DNA from: CAYUPI01 sp964446585
GTDB lineage: Bacteria; Verrucomicrobiota; Verrucomicrobiia; Limisphaerales; UBA8199
Length of the DNA: 64,000 bases
Assembly (NCBI GenBank): GCA_964446585.1
Contig: CAYUPI010000003.1
Span: 131,744 to 195,743, forward strand
Direction: 5' to 3'
The translations under genes and the position numbers were made by a program. Shown piece after piece: positions 22,146 to 31,193 of this stretch (positions within the stretch are counted from its first letter, which is position 1; each line of letters opens with the position of its first letter). The notes beneath the pieces were generated by a model. The model was given only the letters and a program-made list of their open reading frames with translations, was not told the origin of the DNA and did not search any database.

Positions 22146-24893
22146 GTGTCAAAAGCGCCCCGAAAATCGAGCCGGTCAGGACTACACCCCTTGCTGCTTG
22201 CTTCCATCGCATGCCTCAGTTGGTGTTGGTCGTTGACTGGAGCCACGTTGTACGTGTCACCGGCCGGAGGGAACGTCGCCCCATATGCAGATTGGGCTAG
22301 CGCAGCCACGAATATTCAGGTTGCGATAGATGCCGCCTCGGCAAGTGACGTCGTCTGGGTCACCAATGGGACTTACTCGACTGGCGGAAAAGCGATGGTT
22401 GCTGACTTAACTAACACGGTTGCGCTGGACAAAGCGGTTCGCGTGCAGAGCGTGAACGGGCCATCGGTGACACGAATCGTGGGGCGGTACGAGGTACCGA
22501 CTCGCCGTTGCGCCTGGCTTACGAACGGGGCGACGCTGAGTGGTTTCACGCTGCGGTGGGGAGGCACACACAACTCAGGAGACGTGGTGACGCTTATGAG
22601 CGGCGGAGGCGCCTGGTGCTCCGGCACGACCGCAGTCGTGACGAACTGCTACATCATGAATTGCATAGGAGTCATACAGGGAGGCGGAGCATACGGCGGG
22701 ACGCTCAAGAATTGTTGGCTTTGGGGCAACCGCGCGGGCACGAGCGGGGGTGGAGCATACGGAAGCGTGCTGAACAACTGCACTTTGAATAATAACGACA
22801 TCAGCGGCACGGACGGCGGAGCGACTCGAAGCTGCGTGCTGACCAATTGCACCCTGAGTTATAATTTTTCGGATAATTTCTTTGGCACGGCCGGGTCGTC
22901 TGCCGACCAGCTTTACAATTGTATCGTCTATTCAAACAGCAATGAGAATGGCCAGAAGAACTACGATTCCTCCAGCACTTTCAGATACTGCTGCTCAACT
23001 CCGTTACCCCTTGGCGCTGGAAATATTGGCACCAGTCCTCTGTTTCAGTGGGATGGGACTCGTCTCATGAGTATCTCTCCCTGCCTGGGGAAAGGGAGCG
23101 CAGCTTATGTTAGCGGACTGGATATTGACGGCCAAGCTTGGGGCAATCCCCCCGCGATGGGTTCCGATGAGTGGCATCCCGAGCCAGCCATCCTCGCGCC
23201 GGCGTTTGCGGGAGTGGGCAGCCGCGTCGGTGAGGCCGCCATTTCCGTGAACTTGATTGGCCAACTTCCACTAACCTGCTGGTGGACCAAAGACGGCGTG
23301 CCCATTGAGGATGGGGCGCACTATAGCGGTTCGCACAGCAACACGTTCCTTCTTCGCATGTTTAGCCTCGCGGACGCCGGGACATACCAGATTGTCGCCA
23401 GTAATTCCTTCGGGATGGTTACTAGCCAAGTCGCCCAGGTGTCGGTTCACTGTGTTGACGCCGCCGGGTCCGCGCCCTCCCCACCGTATGCGGCATGGGG
23501 CACGGCTGCCACCAACATCCAGGACGCGGTGGACGCGGCTTACCCTGGTGACGTGGTTTTGGTCACTAACGGCATTTATGCCAACGGAGGCGCCGTGGAA
23601 ATAGGCACGAATATCGCCAGCCGGGTCGCGGTCGGTTATCAAGTGACGGTCTTCAGTGTCAACGGTCCTGACGTAACCGTTATTGAGGGCCAGTGGGACC
23701 CAATCGCAACCAATGGCCCAGGCTCAGTCCGATGCGTTTTTAATGGCGGGGCGCTGAGCGGGTTCACGTTGCGCAACGGCTCCACCTACACCTCCGGTTT
23801 CCTTGGGAATGGGGATGGGGGTGGAATATACAACGACGGGGTCGTCGCTTTCTGCACGATCAGTAACAATGTCTCTGCACATAATGGAGGGGGCGCGTAC
23901 TGCGTGGGAGGAGGAATCGTCTCGGGGGTTCTAAACAATTGTGTCATCGTCAGCAATTCGGCCCTGCAATTTGGGGGCGGGGCGAGCGCCAGTGCCGGCT
24001 TCGGCGCGTTGAACAACTGCTTGATTAGCGGGAACAGGGCCGGGTCCCAGGGTGGCGGGTGTTCCACTATTAAAATCAATAATTGCACGGTCACCCTAAA
24101 TTCGTCCCCTGCGCCCGCCGGAGTCTATTCCTGCACGCTGACCAACTGCATCGTCTATTTCAATTCCAACCCAAGCTCGGCCGCCCAGGCCAATTACAGT
24201 TCATCGACTATGCAGTATTGCTGCACGACACCGCTACCAGGCGGGGTTGGCAACCTCTCGGACGACCCCCAGCTTGTGGATGGAAGCCACATTTCAGGTG
24301 TGTCGCCTTGCCGCGGCGCAGGAAGTTTGGCGGGCTCCAGAGGTACCGATATTGACGGGGAGGCTTGGGCCAGCCCGCCTTCCATCGGCTGTGATGAGGT
24401 GCGCGATGCGGACCTGATTGGGCCGCTGTCCGTTTCCCTGAATGGCTGGCCTTCCGTCGCGGCCGGCGGTGTCTGGCCTGGCACCGCGAAAGTCACCGGC
24501 CGCGCTGCGTCGCTGCATTGGGCGTTCGGCGACGACTCCGCTCTCACGAACGCCAGCTACTTCACCCAGCATACCTGGACCAATCCGGGCGACTACACCG
24601 TCACGTTTACCGCCTTCAACTCCGACAACGCCGGCGGAGTCTCGACAAACCTACTGGTCCACGTGGTTCCGCTGGTCCGACCAACAATATCCGCTGGAGG
24701 ACTCGTCACTAGCAGTTTCAGCCTGAGTTTTCCCGGGCAGCCTGGCGTGTTCTATGCTGTTGAGCAGGCCACAAACCTTGCAGCTCCAGTGACGTGGCAA
24801 ACGGTTGCGACCGCATCAGGTACGGGCACTTTGCAGGTGGTGGACTCGAAGGCAACCAACGCGATGCACTTCTACCGCGTGCGCATACAGTGA
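22146..24893 (+). CDS. Secreted right-handed beta-helix protein with Ig-like and PKD domains
   Basis: 915 residues. An N-terminal signal peptide ends near LTGAT (about residue 34). Residues about 36-340 and 440-745 are two homologous beta-helix units: each begins with YVSPAG...WASAATNIQ or a related stretch, passes through GGGAY turns with NNC/TNC ladders, and closes with LDIDGQAWGNPP or TDIDGEAWASPP. An Ig-like domain (about 345-435; DAGTYQIVASNSFG) lies between them, and a PKD-like domain (about 760-845; WTNPGDYTVTFTA) follows. No PEP-CTERM tail is present; the end (YAVEQATNLAAPVTWQTVA) matches a common verrucomicrobial C-terminal domain. A carbohydrate-related or adhesive role is inferred. 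The GTG start lies directly after a repeat. Confidence 0.8.
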   Translation: MSKAPRKSSRSGLHPLLLASIACLSWCWSLTGATLYVSPAGGNVAPYADWASAATNIQVAIDAASASDVVWVTNGTYSTGGKAMVADLTNTVALDKAVRVQSVNGPSVTRIVGRYEVPTRRCAWLTNGATLSGFTLRWGGTHNSGDVVTLMSGGGAWCSGTTAVVTNCYIMNCIGVIQGGGAYGGTLKNCWLWGNRAGTSGGGAYGSVLNNCTLNNNDISGTDGGATRSCVLTNCTLSYNFSDNFFGTAGSSADQLYNCIVYSNSNENGQKNYDSSSTFRYCCSTPLPLGAGNIGTSPLFQWDGTRLMSISPCLGKGSAAYVSGLDIDGQAWGNPPAMGSDEWHPEPAILAPAFAGVGSRVGEAAISVNLIGQLPLTCWWTKDGVPIEDGAHYSGSHSNTFLLRMFSLADAGTYQIVASNSFGMVTSQVAQVSVHCVDAAGSAPSPPYAAWGTAATNIQDAVDAAYPGDVVLVTNGIYANGGAVEIGTNIASRVAVGYQVTVFSVNGPDVTVIEGQWDPIATNGPGSVRCVFNGGALSGFTLRNGSTYTSGFLGNGDGGGIYNDGVVAFCTISNNVSAHNGGGAYCVGGGIVSGVLNNCVIVSNSALQFGGGASASAGFGALNNCLISGNRAGSQGGGCSTIKINNCTVTLNSSPAPAGVYSCTLTNCIVYFNSNPSSAAQANYSSSTMQYCCTTPLPGGVGNLSDDPQLVDGSHISGVSPCRGAGSLAGSRGTDIDGEAWASPPSIGCDEVRDADLIGPLSVSLNGWPSVAAGGVWPGTAKVTGRAASLHWAFGDDSALTNASYFTQHTWTNPGDYTVTFTAFNSDNAGGVSTNLLVHVVPLVRPTISAGGLVTSSFSLSFPGQPGVFYAVEQATNLAAPVTWQTVATASGTGTLQVVDSKATNAMHFYRVRIQ

Positions 24894-24962
24894 CGGGCCC
24901 GTTCACCAGCTAAGCAAGCCAATCCCGTCACTTATCAGATTTGGTCGTCTGTCTTTCGGACA

Positions 24963-25913
24963 TTATCGCCCCGCTCCACGCAAAGCTGCCAGCGCATCCA
25001 GAAAATCGGCCGGGGCGGGGGCCTCAAGTTTCAGGGCCCTACCCGAGCGAGGATGGACGAATGCCAATTGAGCGGCGTGCAACATTTGGCGAGGCGCGCT
25101 GTAACCGGTCAGGTCAGCCAGCCGCAGGTTCTGACGATTTCCATAAACCGAGTCGCCGACCAGGGGATGGCCGAGGAATTGAAAATGCACACGGATCTGA
25201 TGGGTGCGTCCGGTATGCAGCAGTGCCTCGACCAGCGTGGCGCCGGTCAACCCTTCGAGCACGCGGTAACTCGTGCGCGCCTCGCGGCCGAGGTCGTCGT
25301 TCACCGCCATCCGCTTGCGGTGAGAGCTGTGGCGGGCGATGGCCGCTCGAATCTCCCCCTGTTCCCGCGCCAGTTCCCCGCAAACGATCACCTGGTAGAT
25401 TTTACTAATTTTGCGCCCGGCAAACTGGGCTGAAAGCGCGACATGCGTCTGGTCATTCTTGGCAACTACCATGCAGCCGCTCGTACCCTTATCGAGCCGA
25501 TGGACGATACCGGGCCTGGCCACGCCACCAATGCCACTGAGTTGGCCGCCGCAATGGTGCAGCAAAGCGTTGACCAAAGTGTGGCGTTCGTTGCCGGAAC
25601 CCGGATGCACAACCAACCCCGCCGGTTTGTTCAAAACCAGCAACGCATCGTCCTCGAACAGGATGTCCAGCGGGATGTCTTCCGGGTGGGCTTCCGGAGA
25701 GCTGGGTTCAGGCCAATAGACCCGAACTTGCTCGCCGGCACGAGGCGTATGGGTCGGTTTGACGAGGCAGTCGTTGACACGGATGTGACCCTCTTCGATC
25801 AGCCGCTGAATCGCTCCGCGTGAGACCGCGGGGAACTTGCCGCGCAAATAGCTATCGAGCCGTGCGCCCGGCAGCGTCTTTTCGATGGTCAGGAGTTCGG
25901 TCCTCGCAGACAT
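24963..25913 (-). CDS. rluD: RluD-family 23S rRNA pseudouridine synthase
   Basis: Converts specific uridines of 23S rRNA to pseudouridine. Residues 1-80 are an S4 RNA-binding domain (LDSYLRGKFPAVSRGAIQRLI). The catalytic domain has GIVHRLDKGTSGCMVVAK with the catalytic Asp in HRLDKGTSG, then LLHTGRTHQIRVHFQFLGHPLVGD. The 316-residue length is normal for RluD. Assignment to RluD rather than RluA or RluC rests on the N-terminal S4 domain and length. It is convergent with the beta-helix gene. Confidence 0.9.
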   Translation of the reverse strand: MSARTELLTIEKTLPGARLDSYLRGKFPAVSRGAIQRLIEEGHIRVNDCLVKPTHTPRAGEQVRVYWPEPSSPEAHPEDIPLDILFEDDALLVLNKPAGLVVHPGSGNERHTLVNALLHHCGGQLSGIGGVARPGIVHRLDKGTSGCMVVAKNDQTHVALSAQFAGRKISKIYQVIVCGELAREQGEIRAAIARHSSHRKRMAVNDDLGREARTSYRVLEGLTGATLVEALLHTGRTHQIRVHFQFLGHPLVGDSVYGNRQNLRLADLTGYSAPRQMLHAAQLAFVHPRSGRALKLEAPAPADFLDALAALRGAGR

Positions 25914-26184
25914 TCAGCAAATCTCTCAATACTGGGTATCAAATTACGATTCTCCGGCAAAACTCAAAATGTCCCGGATTTTGCACCCAGTTGTATTCAG
26001 TGAACTTGGGTCATCCAGTCCCTCCCCTTAGGCTCAACACCAGATCCAGTCTGCTATAGACAACTCCGGGTGTTTATCCTAGATTCCGCGCCCATCCAGT
26101 TCCTATGGATGGCCGGGTAGCCATCCAATAACTTGCGGAACGTGGAGGAATGGACGTTAGTCGTTGTGGCAGAACAGAAAAACA

Positions 26185-26442
26185 ATGAAACTCATCAAAC
26201 AAATCAGTGCAATTGTGTGTGCGGTGGCCGTGCTGGCCAGTCCGGCAATGGCAGGGGAAAAGACATGCTGCGAAAAGGCCGCGGCGGACGGCAAGGAATG
26301 CACGCACAAATGCTGCGTGGCCGCCCATAAGGAAAGCAAATCCTGCGAAAAATGCAATCCGCATAAGGAAGACCTGAAGCTGAAGAAGAAGGACAAGAAA
26401 ACGAACAAAAGCTCAGAGAAATCCAGCGAAAAGGCCTCTTAA
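26185..26442 (+). CDS. Small secreted Cys-rich, Lys-rich protein
   Basis: 85 residues. An N-terminal signal peptide (hydrophobic AIVCAVAVLASPAMA, cleavage after AMA) is followed by about 25 residues with two CC pairs and further Cys/His positions (TCCEKA, CTHKCCVAAH, SCEKCNPH), then a Lys/Ser-rich tail. The CC and CxxC spacing with His suggests metal binding or disulfides in the periplasm; this is inference and I know no named family. ATG 26185 is chosen because it begins the signal peptide; an upstream in-frame ATG or GTG would add non-signal residues. It stands alone between rluD and rpsA and is followed by a terminator-like hairpin. Confidence 0.7.
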   Translation: MKLIKQISAIVCAVAVLASPAMAGEKTCCEKAAADGKECTHKCCVAAHKESKSCEKCNPHKEDLKLKKKDKKTNKSSEKSSEKAS

Positions 26443-26476
26443 AAAAAGCTTCAAGAATGGACTTGCATCCGGCCCG

Positions 26477-26500
26477 GGCGGGCCTATGTTTTGGCCCGCC
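26477..26500 (+). terminator. Hairpin after the Cys-rich gene
   Basis: GGCGGGCC (26477-26484) pairs with GGCCCGCC (26493-26500) around an 8-base loop, 35 bases after the stop. There is no T-run, so if it terminates it would be by an atypical route. Confidence 0.45.
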
Positions 26501-26570
26501 TGGACGCCGTGTGTGCGGCTGTTCATTGAGGCTGAGAAATACGAAGTTAACAAAACAACCTAACCCTCAA

Positions 26571-26588
26571 CCCCGAACGGTTTCGGGG
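26571..26588 (+). promoter_or_regulatory. Hairpin upstream of rpsA
   Basis: CCCCGAA (26571-26577) pairs with TTCGGGG (26582-26588) across a 4-base loop, about 110 bases before rpsA. It may be part of the rpsA leader; a regulatory role is a guess. Confidence 0.3.
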
Positions 26589-26696
26589 TCAACCTCCGTT
26601 GCCGGCGCAACGCTTGGTCCGTTAGGCAATGGAGCACGGTAAGCCCCTCGCTGACCAAAGCTCCCCGCAGTTGATTCGAAGGAAGTTAGTTTATCT

Positions 26697-28373
26697 ATGC
26701 TGACAATGGAAGAGGCCATGAGGCAAACGGGCGCGCTGCCCTTTGCCGCAGGCAATATCGTCAAAGGCACAATTATCGAGGTCCGGCCCAAGGAAATCCT
26801 GGTGGACATCGGCTACAAAAGCGAAGGAGTCATTTCCGCGGCCGAGTTCGAAGACTTCAAAGAAGTCAAAGTGGGCGACGAGATTGATGTGCTGATCGAG
26901 AAGCTCGAGGACAAGGAGGGAATGGTCATTCTCTCGAAGGAAAAGGCGGAGTTTAAGAAGAATTGGGAACGCATCCTGACGATCTGCAATGAGGGAGGCA
27001 CAATTACCGGCAAGGTCAAAGGCGTCGTCAAGGGCGGTTTGCTCGTCAATATCGGTGTCGAGGCGTTTCTTCCCGCTTCGCAAATCGATGTGATCACGCC
27101 GAAGAACCTGGCGCAGTACGTCGGCAACGCTTACGACTTCAAAGTTGTCAAAATCAACCAGGAGCGGCAAAACATCGTTCTTTCGCGCCGCGAACTCATC
27201 GAGCAGGAACGCGTCGAGCGCCGCCAGAAACTCCTCTCCGAGATGACCCCCGGTGATATCCGGAAGGGCACCGTCAAAAATATCACTGATTTCGGCGCGT
27301 TCATCGATTTGAACGGTATCGATGGCCTGCTGCACATCACTGACATGAGCTGGGGCCGCATCGGGCACCCGTCGGAATTGCTAAAGGTCGGGCAGGACGT
27401 TGACGTCGTCGTGTTGGACATTAACCGAGAAAAGGAGCGCGTCAGCCTGGGCTTGAAGCAGAAGCTGGCCAATCCGTGGGATACGATCGACCAGAAATAT
27501 CCCGTGGGCGCGAAGGTCAAGGGCCGGGTGGTCAATCTCGTCCCCTACGGAGCGTTCGTCGAACTCGAGCGCGGTGTCGAGGGGCTGGTTCACATCACCG
27601 AAATGTCCTGGACCAAACGCATCGCCAAGCCTGCCGACCTGCTCAAACAGGACCAGGAAATCGAAGCCGTCGTGCTGGGCATCAACCGCGAAGAACAGAA
27701 AATTTCACTGGGCCTGCGCCAGCTCGAGGCCAATCCGTGGGATAAAGCCCAGGAAAAATACCTGCCCGGCACGCGCGTCAAAGGCCGGATTCGAAATCTT
27801 ACCAGCTACGGCGCCTTCATCGAGCTGGAAGAAGGTCTGGACGGAATGATCCACGTTTCCGACATCTCGTGGACGCGCAAAATCAATCATCCTTCAGAGG
27901 TCTTGAAGAAAGGGGATGAGTTGGAAGCCGTGGTGCTCGAAGTGGACAAAGCCAACCAACGAATCGCGGTCGGCATCAAGCAAATGGCGCAGGACCCGTG
28001 GGAGAACATCGACAAGCTCTACAAAGTGGGCGATCTCGTCACTGGCAATGTAACCAAACTGGCCAGCTTCGGCGCGTTCATCGGCTTGCAGCATGAGATT
28101 GACGGCCTGGTGCACATCTCTCAAATCAGCGAAGAGCGTGTGGACAAAATCAAGAACGTTCTCAAGGTCGGCCAGGAAGTCACGGCGCGGGTCATTAAGA
28201 TTGACAAAGGCGACCGGCGCATCGGCCTCTCCATCAAAGCCGCTAACTACTCCAGCGAGCAACTCAAGGTCGAGCAGGCGGCGTTGGATGCCCTGAAGCC
28301 GGGTGAAGACCTGGTAGCTCTTCAGCACGCCTTCGACGCCGCCGACGAAGCCAGGCAGGACGAAGCGAAGTAA
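26697..28373 (+). CDS. rpsA: 30S ribosomal protein S1
   Basis: Recruits mRNA to the 30S subunit. The 558 residues carry six consecutive S1 (OB-fold) domains, spaced about 85 residues apart and recognisable by repeats such as GTVKNITDFGAFIDL, GRVVNLVPYGAFVELE, GRIRNLTSYGAFIELEEG and GNVTKLASFGAFIGL. The length matches E. coli S1 (557). The first two domains are the more divergent, ribosome-binding ones, as usual. The start ATG 26697 has GAAGGAAG (26678-26685) upstream at a slightly long spacing. It stands alone with its own leader hairpin. Confidence 0.95.
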   Translation: MLTMEEAMRQTGALPFAAGNIVKGTIIEVRPKEILVDIGYKSEGVISAAEFEDFKEVKVGDEIDVLIEKLEDKEGMVILSKEKAEFKKNWERILTICNEGGTITGKVKGVVKGGLLVNIGVEAFLPASQIDVITPKNLAQYVGNAYDFKVVKINQERQNIVLSRRELIEQERVERRQKLLSEMTPGDIRKGTVKNITDFGAFIDLNGIDGLLHITDMSWGRIGHPSELLKVGQDVDVVVLDINREKERVSLGLKQKLANPWDTIDQKYPVGAKVKGRVVNLVPYGAFVELERGVEGLVHITEMSWTKRIAKPADLLKQDQEIEAVVLGINREEQKISLGLRQLEANPWDKAQEKYLPGTRVKGRIRNLTSYGAFIELEEGLDGMIHVSDISWTRKINHPSEVLKKGDELEAVVLEVDKANQRIAVGIKQMAQDPWENIDKLYKVGDLVTGNVTKLASFGAFIGLQHEIDGLVHISQISEERVDKIKNVLKVGQEVTARVIKIDKGDRRIGLSIKAANYSSEQLKVEQAALDALKPGEDLVALQHAFDAADEARQDEAK

Positions 28374-28396
28374 GGCTGCGGTTAACCCACGGTTGC

Positions 28397-29869
28397 TCAG
28401 CCCGCATCGGTCTTTGATTTGTCATCGTCGGAGTTGATCTTGTCTCGAGCGCCTCGAGTCAGCCAGCGCCTTAACATCAAGGCGATGAGACATCCCAAAA
28501 GGGCATACAACCCCAACACCAGCCACATCGCCGCCGGCGTTCTCCAGTAAGGAAGCTGGTTCTGCACCATCGCTTGTTGCAGCGGAACCTCTACTCCCTT
28601 GATAACGACTTTTTCCGGCGACCAATACTCGAGGAAGTGCCCGGAGAATGCGCTTACCAGCGTCTTGGCGACAAACCAAGGGATCAGCGAAAGGCCTAGA
28701 TAGATGCCTTCCTGGCCTTTGGGCGCGATCGCCGCCGTGTACTCATAGAGTTTCGGCGACCAGCTCACCTCGCCGATCGTCACGATCACCATGCAGATCA
28801 GCGCCATGATGTAGTGCGCCTGTGCGATGTCGTGGCTGAAAATATTCCACGGCAGCGCCAGCGGAAACAGAGAAAAGGCCGAGATCATGGCGCCATAGAT
28901 GAGCATCTTGAAAACATTGAACTTGTTGGTAATCGGGATGAACAATATCAGACCAATAACGATCCCTATCGGGTTGATGGCGTTGAGCGTCCCGATGGCG
29001 GCGTCCGGGCCGATCGTGCGCAACCAGTACTTCGGCATGAGCAGATATAGATAAGCATAAACGGCGCGCACGCCCAGGATCAGGGCTATCAAGACGAGCA
29101 AGCGCCAAAGCGTCGGTTCCCGGACTACCTCGCGGGCCGCTTGCCAGGGCGACTTGCTCTGCACTTTGACTTCCTCCTTTTTCGCCTCCGGATCCGCGTC
29201 CACGCTGACGAGTTGTTCCTCGCGTTTGACCATCCGCGCGCCCACGACCAGGCACAAAACCGCGGTGATGACGCCCATGGTGAACACATGGACATTCGGC
29301 AAGTGCAGCAACTTGCGGATGATGTCGATGCTGAATCCGGCTGCGGCGGCGCCGACATTCATAAACAGGTACCACAAGTTGAAGCCGGCGCTGCGCGAAC
29401 GCGGCGTCGTAAAGCGCTGGCAGGAGGACTGGAAGACGGTCTGGATCGCGGCCATGAACGGCGCCATGAGAAACAGCACCACGCTCGCCAGCAGTCCGCG
29501 GTGTGGCAGGCTCGGCACCAGCCCGATCACAACAATAGCCAGCCTCAGCAACAGCATTGCCCCCATCGACAGATGAAGCGATCTCTTGATCCCGAGCCAA
29601 TCCGTGTAGCTGCCTGAAATGAAAAGCATCAACGATGTGGCAGAGGTGAACAACGCGGTAGAGTAACCGGCCTGCTTGTCATCCAGGCCGAGATCGTGCG
29701 ACAGGAAAACAGTCGCGATGGTCAGCATTGCAAAGTAAAAGCTGCAGTCCAGAAAGTTAATGATTTGGATGCCCCAGTATTCCTTTCGCGTTTCTTTCAG
29801 GACCCCAAAATCGCGGAAATAATCAGCGACCATCTGGGACATGGACTTTGTGGCGGCGGCCTGGTTCAT
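28397..29869 (-). CDS. MFS transporter, POT/peptide-transporter-like
   Basis: 490 residues with about twelve membrane segments. N-terminal features fit the POT (proton-dependent oligopeptide) branch of the major facilitator superfamily: YWGIQIINFLDCSFYFAML in helix 1, then a helix 2-3 loop with SYTDWLGIKRSLHLSMG. The central loop (about residues 205-235) is charged and rich in Lys and Glu. The substrate cannot be told; peptides are possible but the ExxERFYY motif of classical POT is absent. The start is taken at ATG 29869 (MNQAAATKS); the frame extends 19 codons upstream without need. It is convergent with rpsA. Confidence 0.8.
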   Translation of the reverse strand: MNQAAATKSMSQMVADYFRDFGVLKETRKEYWGIQIINFLDCSFYFAMLTIATVFLSHDLGLDDKQAGYSTALFTSATSLMLFISGSYTDWLGIKRSLHLSMGAMLLLRLAIVVIGLVPSLPHRGLLASVVLFLMAPFMAAIQTVFQSSCQRFTTPRSRSAGFNLWYLFMNVGAAAAGFSIDIIRKLLHLPNVHVFTMGVITAVLCLVVGARMVKREEQLVSVDADPEAKKEEVKVQSKSPWQAAREVVREPTLWRLLVLIALILGVRAVYAYLYLLMPKYWLRTIGPDAAIGTLNAINPIGIVIGLILFIPITNKFNVFKMLIYGAMISAFSLFPLALPWNIFSHDIAQAHYIMALICMVIVTIGEVSWSPKLYEYTAAIAPKGQEGIYLGLSLIPWFVAKTLVSAFSGHFLEYWSPEKVVIKGVEVPLQQAMVQNQLPYWRTPAAMWLVLGLYALLGCLIALMLRRWLTRGARDKINSDDDKSKTDAG

Positions 29870-30043
29870 AGGATCAAGGTTGGTTCGGGTTATTGCTGGA
29901 GGCGCGGCGCGGCGCTCGCATGTCACTCAGGTTGGCCGAGGGGTTCGCGGGAGTCAACGACAAGCGTCAAGGTGAAATTCGAGCCTTACTTCGCTTGTGC
30001 GGGCGGCGCGCTTTCTCAATAATATCGCATCCAACCAAAGCGC

Positions 30044-30844
30044 ATGGACAGTGGTTTTGCCGAATATTTGGGCACAGAACAGGGCCCTCGCTCAATGCAG
30101 CGTTTCCTTCAGCCGTTGCTCGCAAGGGCTGGCGTGCAAGCGGATTTCCTCGGCTCGTTCGAGGTCGGCGGGAAGCAGTATTCAGTGCCACGGTTCAGTT
30201 TCCTGGGTCCCAACAGCAGCGACCCGATTCGCATCGGCCTTTTTGCCGCCATCCATGGTGATGAGCCCGCCGGCGCGCTCGCAGCCGTGCGTTTTCTTCT
30301 CGATGTGGCCGCCGAGCCCGCACTGGCGGAGAACTTTCATCTCCAGATCTATCCAATTTGCAATCCCTCAGGCTTCGAAGACAACACGCGCCACTCGCGG
30401 CGCGGACGGGATCTGAACCGCGAATTCTGGCACGCTTCCTCCGAGGCGGAGGTCCAAATCCTCGAGCAGGAGTTGCGTACCTGCCAGTTCAGCGGGATCA
30501 TTCAGCTTCATGCGGACGATACCAGCGAAGGGATTTACGGCTTTGTGCGTGGCCACACCCTGACCGAGAATCTGCTGCGCCCGGCCTTGCGCGCGGCCGG
30601 AAATATTCTGCCACGAAATGTCAATGCAACTATTGATGGATTCGCCGCGCGCGACGGGATTATTTACGACCATTACGACGGCGTGCTGGCGGCGCCCGCG
30701 CACATGGACCCGCTGCCTTTTGAGATCATCCTCGAGACCCCCCATCGAGCCCCGATGAATTTGCAGGTCGAGGCGTTGGTCACGGCGCTGCGAACGATCC
30801 TCACCGAATACCGCCAATTGATCTCCTTCGCGGCCAATATCTGA
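30044..30844 (+). CDS. M14/AstE-like zinc carboxypeptidase or deacylase
   Basis: 266 residues of the succinylglutamate desuccinylase/aspartoacylase (AstE/AspA) branch of the M14 fold. Zinc ligands are His and Glu in AAIHGDEPAG and a later His in IIQLHADD. NPSGFEDNTRHSRRGRDLNREFW contains the substrate-binding Arg pattern DLNREF typical of M14. A Glu near the C-terminus (FEIILETPH) is the candidate catalytic residue. The substrate is unknown; amidated or acylated amino acids or small peptides are likely. A later ATG (30095) is an alternative start. Confidence 0.8.
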   Translation: MDSGFAEYLGTEQGPRSMQRFLQPLLARAGVQADFLGSFEVGGKQYSVPRFSFLGPNSSDPIRIGLFAAIHGDEPAGALAAVRFLLDVAAEPALAENFHLQIYPICNPSGFEDNTRHSRRGRDLNREFWHASSEAEVQILEQELRTCQFSGIIQLHADDTSEGIYGFVRGHTLTENLLRPALRAAGNILPRNVNATIDGFAARDGIIYDHYDGVLAAPAHMDPLPFEIILETPHRAPMNLQVEALVTALRTILTEYRQLISFAANI

Positions 30845-30932
30845 GCGCGCGCCCTTGTAACCTGTGGACGCCCGCTTTCGTCTGCCAGGATGAAGTTCAA
30901 GCGAACTACCGAGACAAAAACTACATGACACC

Positions 30933-31187
30933 ATGAAGAAACTGTTAATTGGAACCGCCGTGCTCATCTGTGCGTTTTGCGTGACCGCCAGCGCCGGGCA
31001 GGGCAAACACAAGCTCACTGCGGAACAAAAGGCCCTCAAGAAGGAAATGCTTGAGAAGTACGACACGAACAAAGATGGCAAGCTCGACAAAAAAGAGCGT
31101 GCCAGGATCAGCAAAGAAGATCAGGAACGATTGGATAAGGCCGGCCTCGGGCCAAGGAAACGGCATGCCGCAAAAGCAGCCAACTGA
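30933..31187 (+). CDS. Small secreted EF-hand protein
   Basis: 84 residues. The first 21 are a signal peptide (hydrophobic core LIGTAVLICAFCVTASA). The mature part has one canonical EF-hand loop, DTNKDGKLDKKE, with acidic residues at positions 1, 3, 5 and 12, flanked by Lys-rich helices. Calcium binding in the periplasm is likely from the motif; a partner is unknown. It may dimerise, since EF-hands normally pair. It is convergent with the DUF5009 gene, with 6 bases between stops. Confidence 0.75.
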   Translation: MKKLLIGTAVLICAFCVTASAGQGKHKLTAEQKALKKEMLEKYDTNKDGKLDKKERARISKEDQERLDKAGLGPRKRHAAKAAN

Positions 31188-31193
31188 GACTTC

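Noticed and set aside
28743..29600. Second minus-strand frame within the MFS gene
   Set aside because: Frame shadow of the transporter; no membrane segments in the right order.
30933..31187. The EF-hand peptide as a fragment of a larger protein
   Set aside because: It has its own signal peptide, a full loop and a proper stop.
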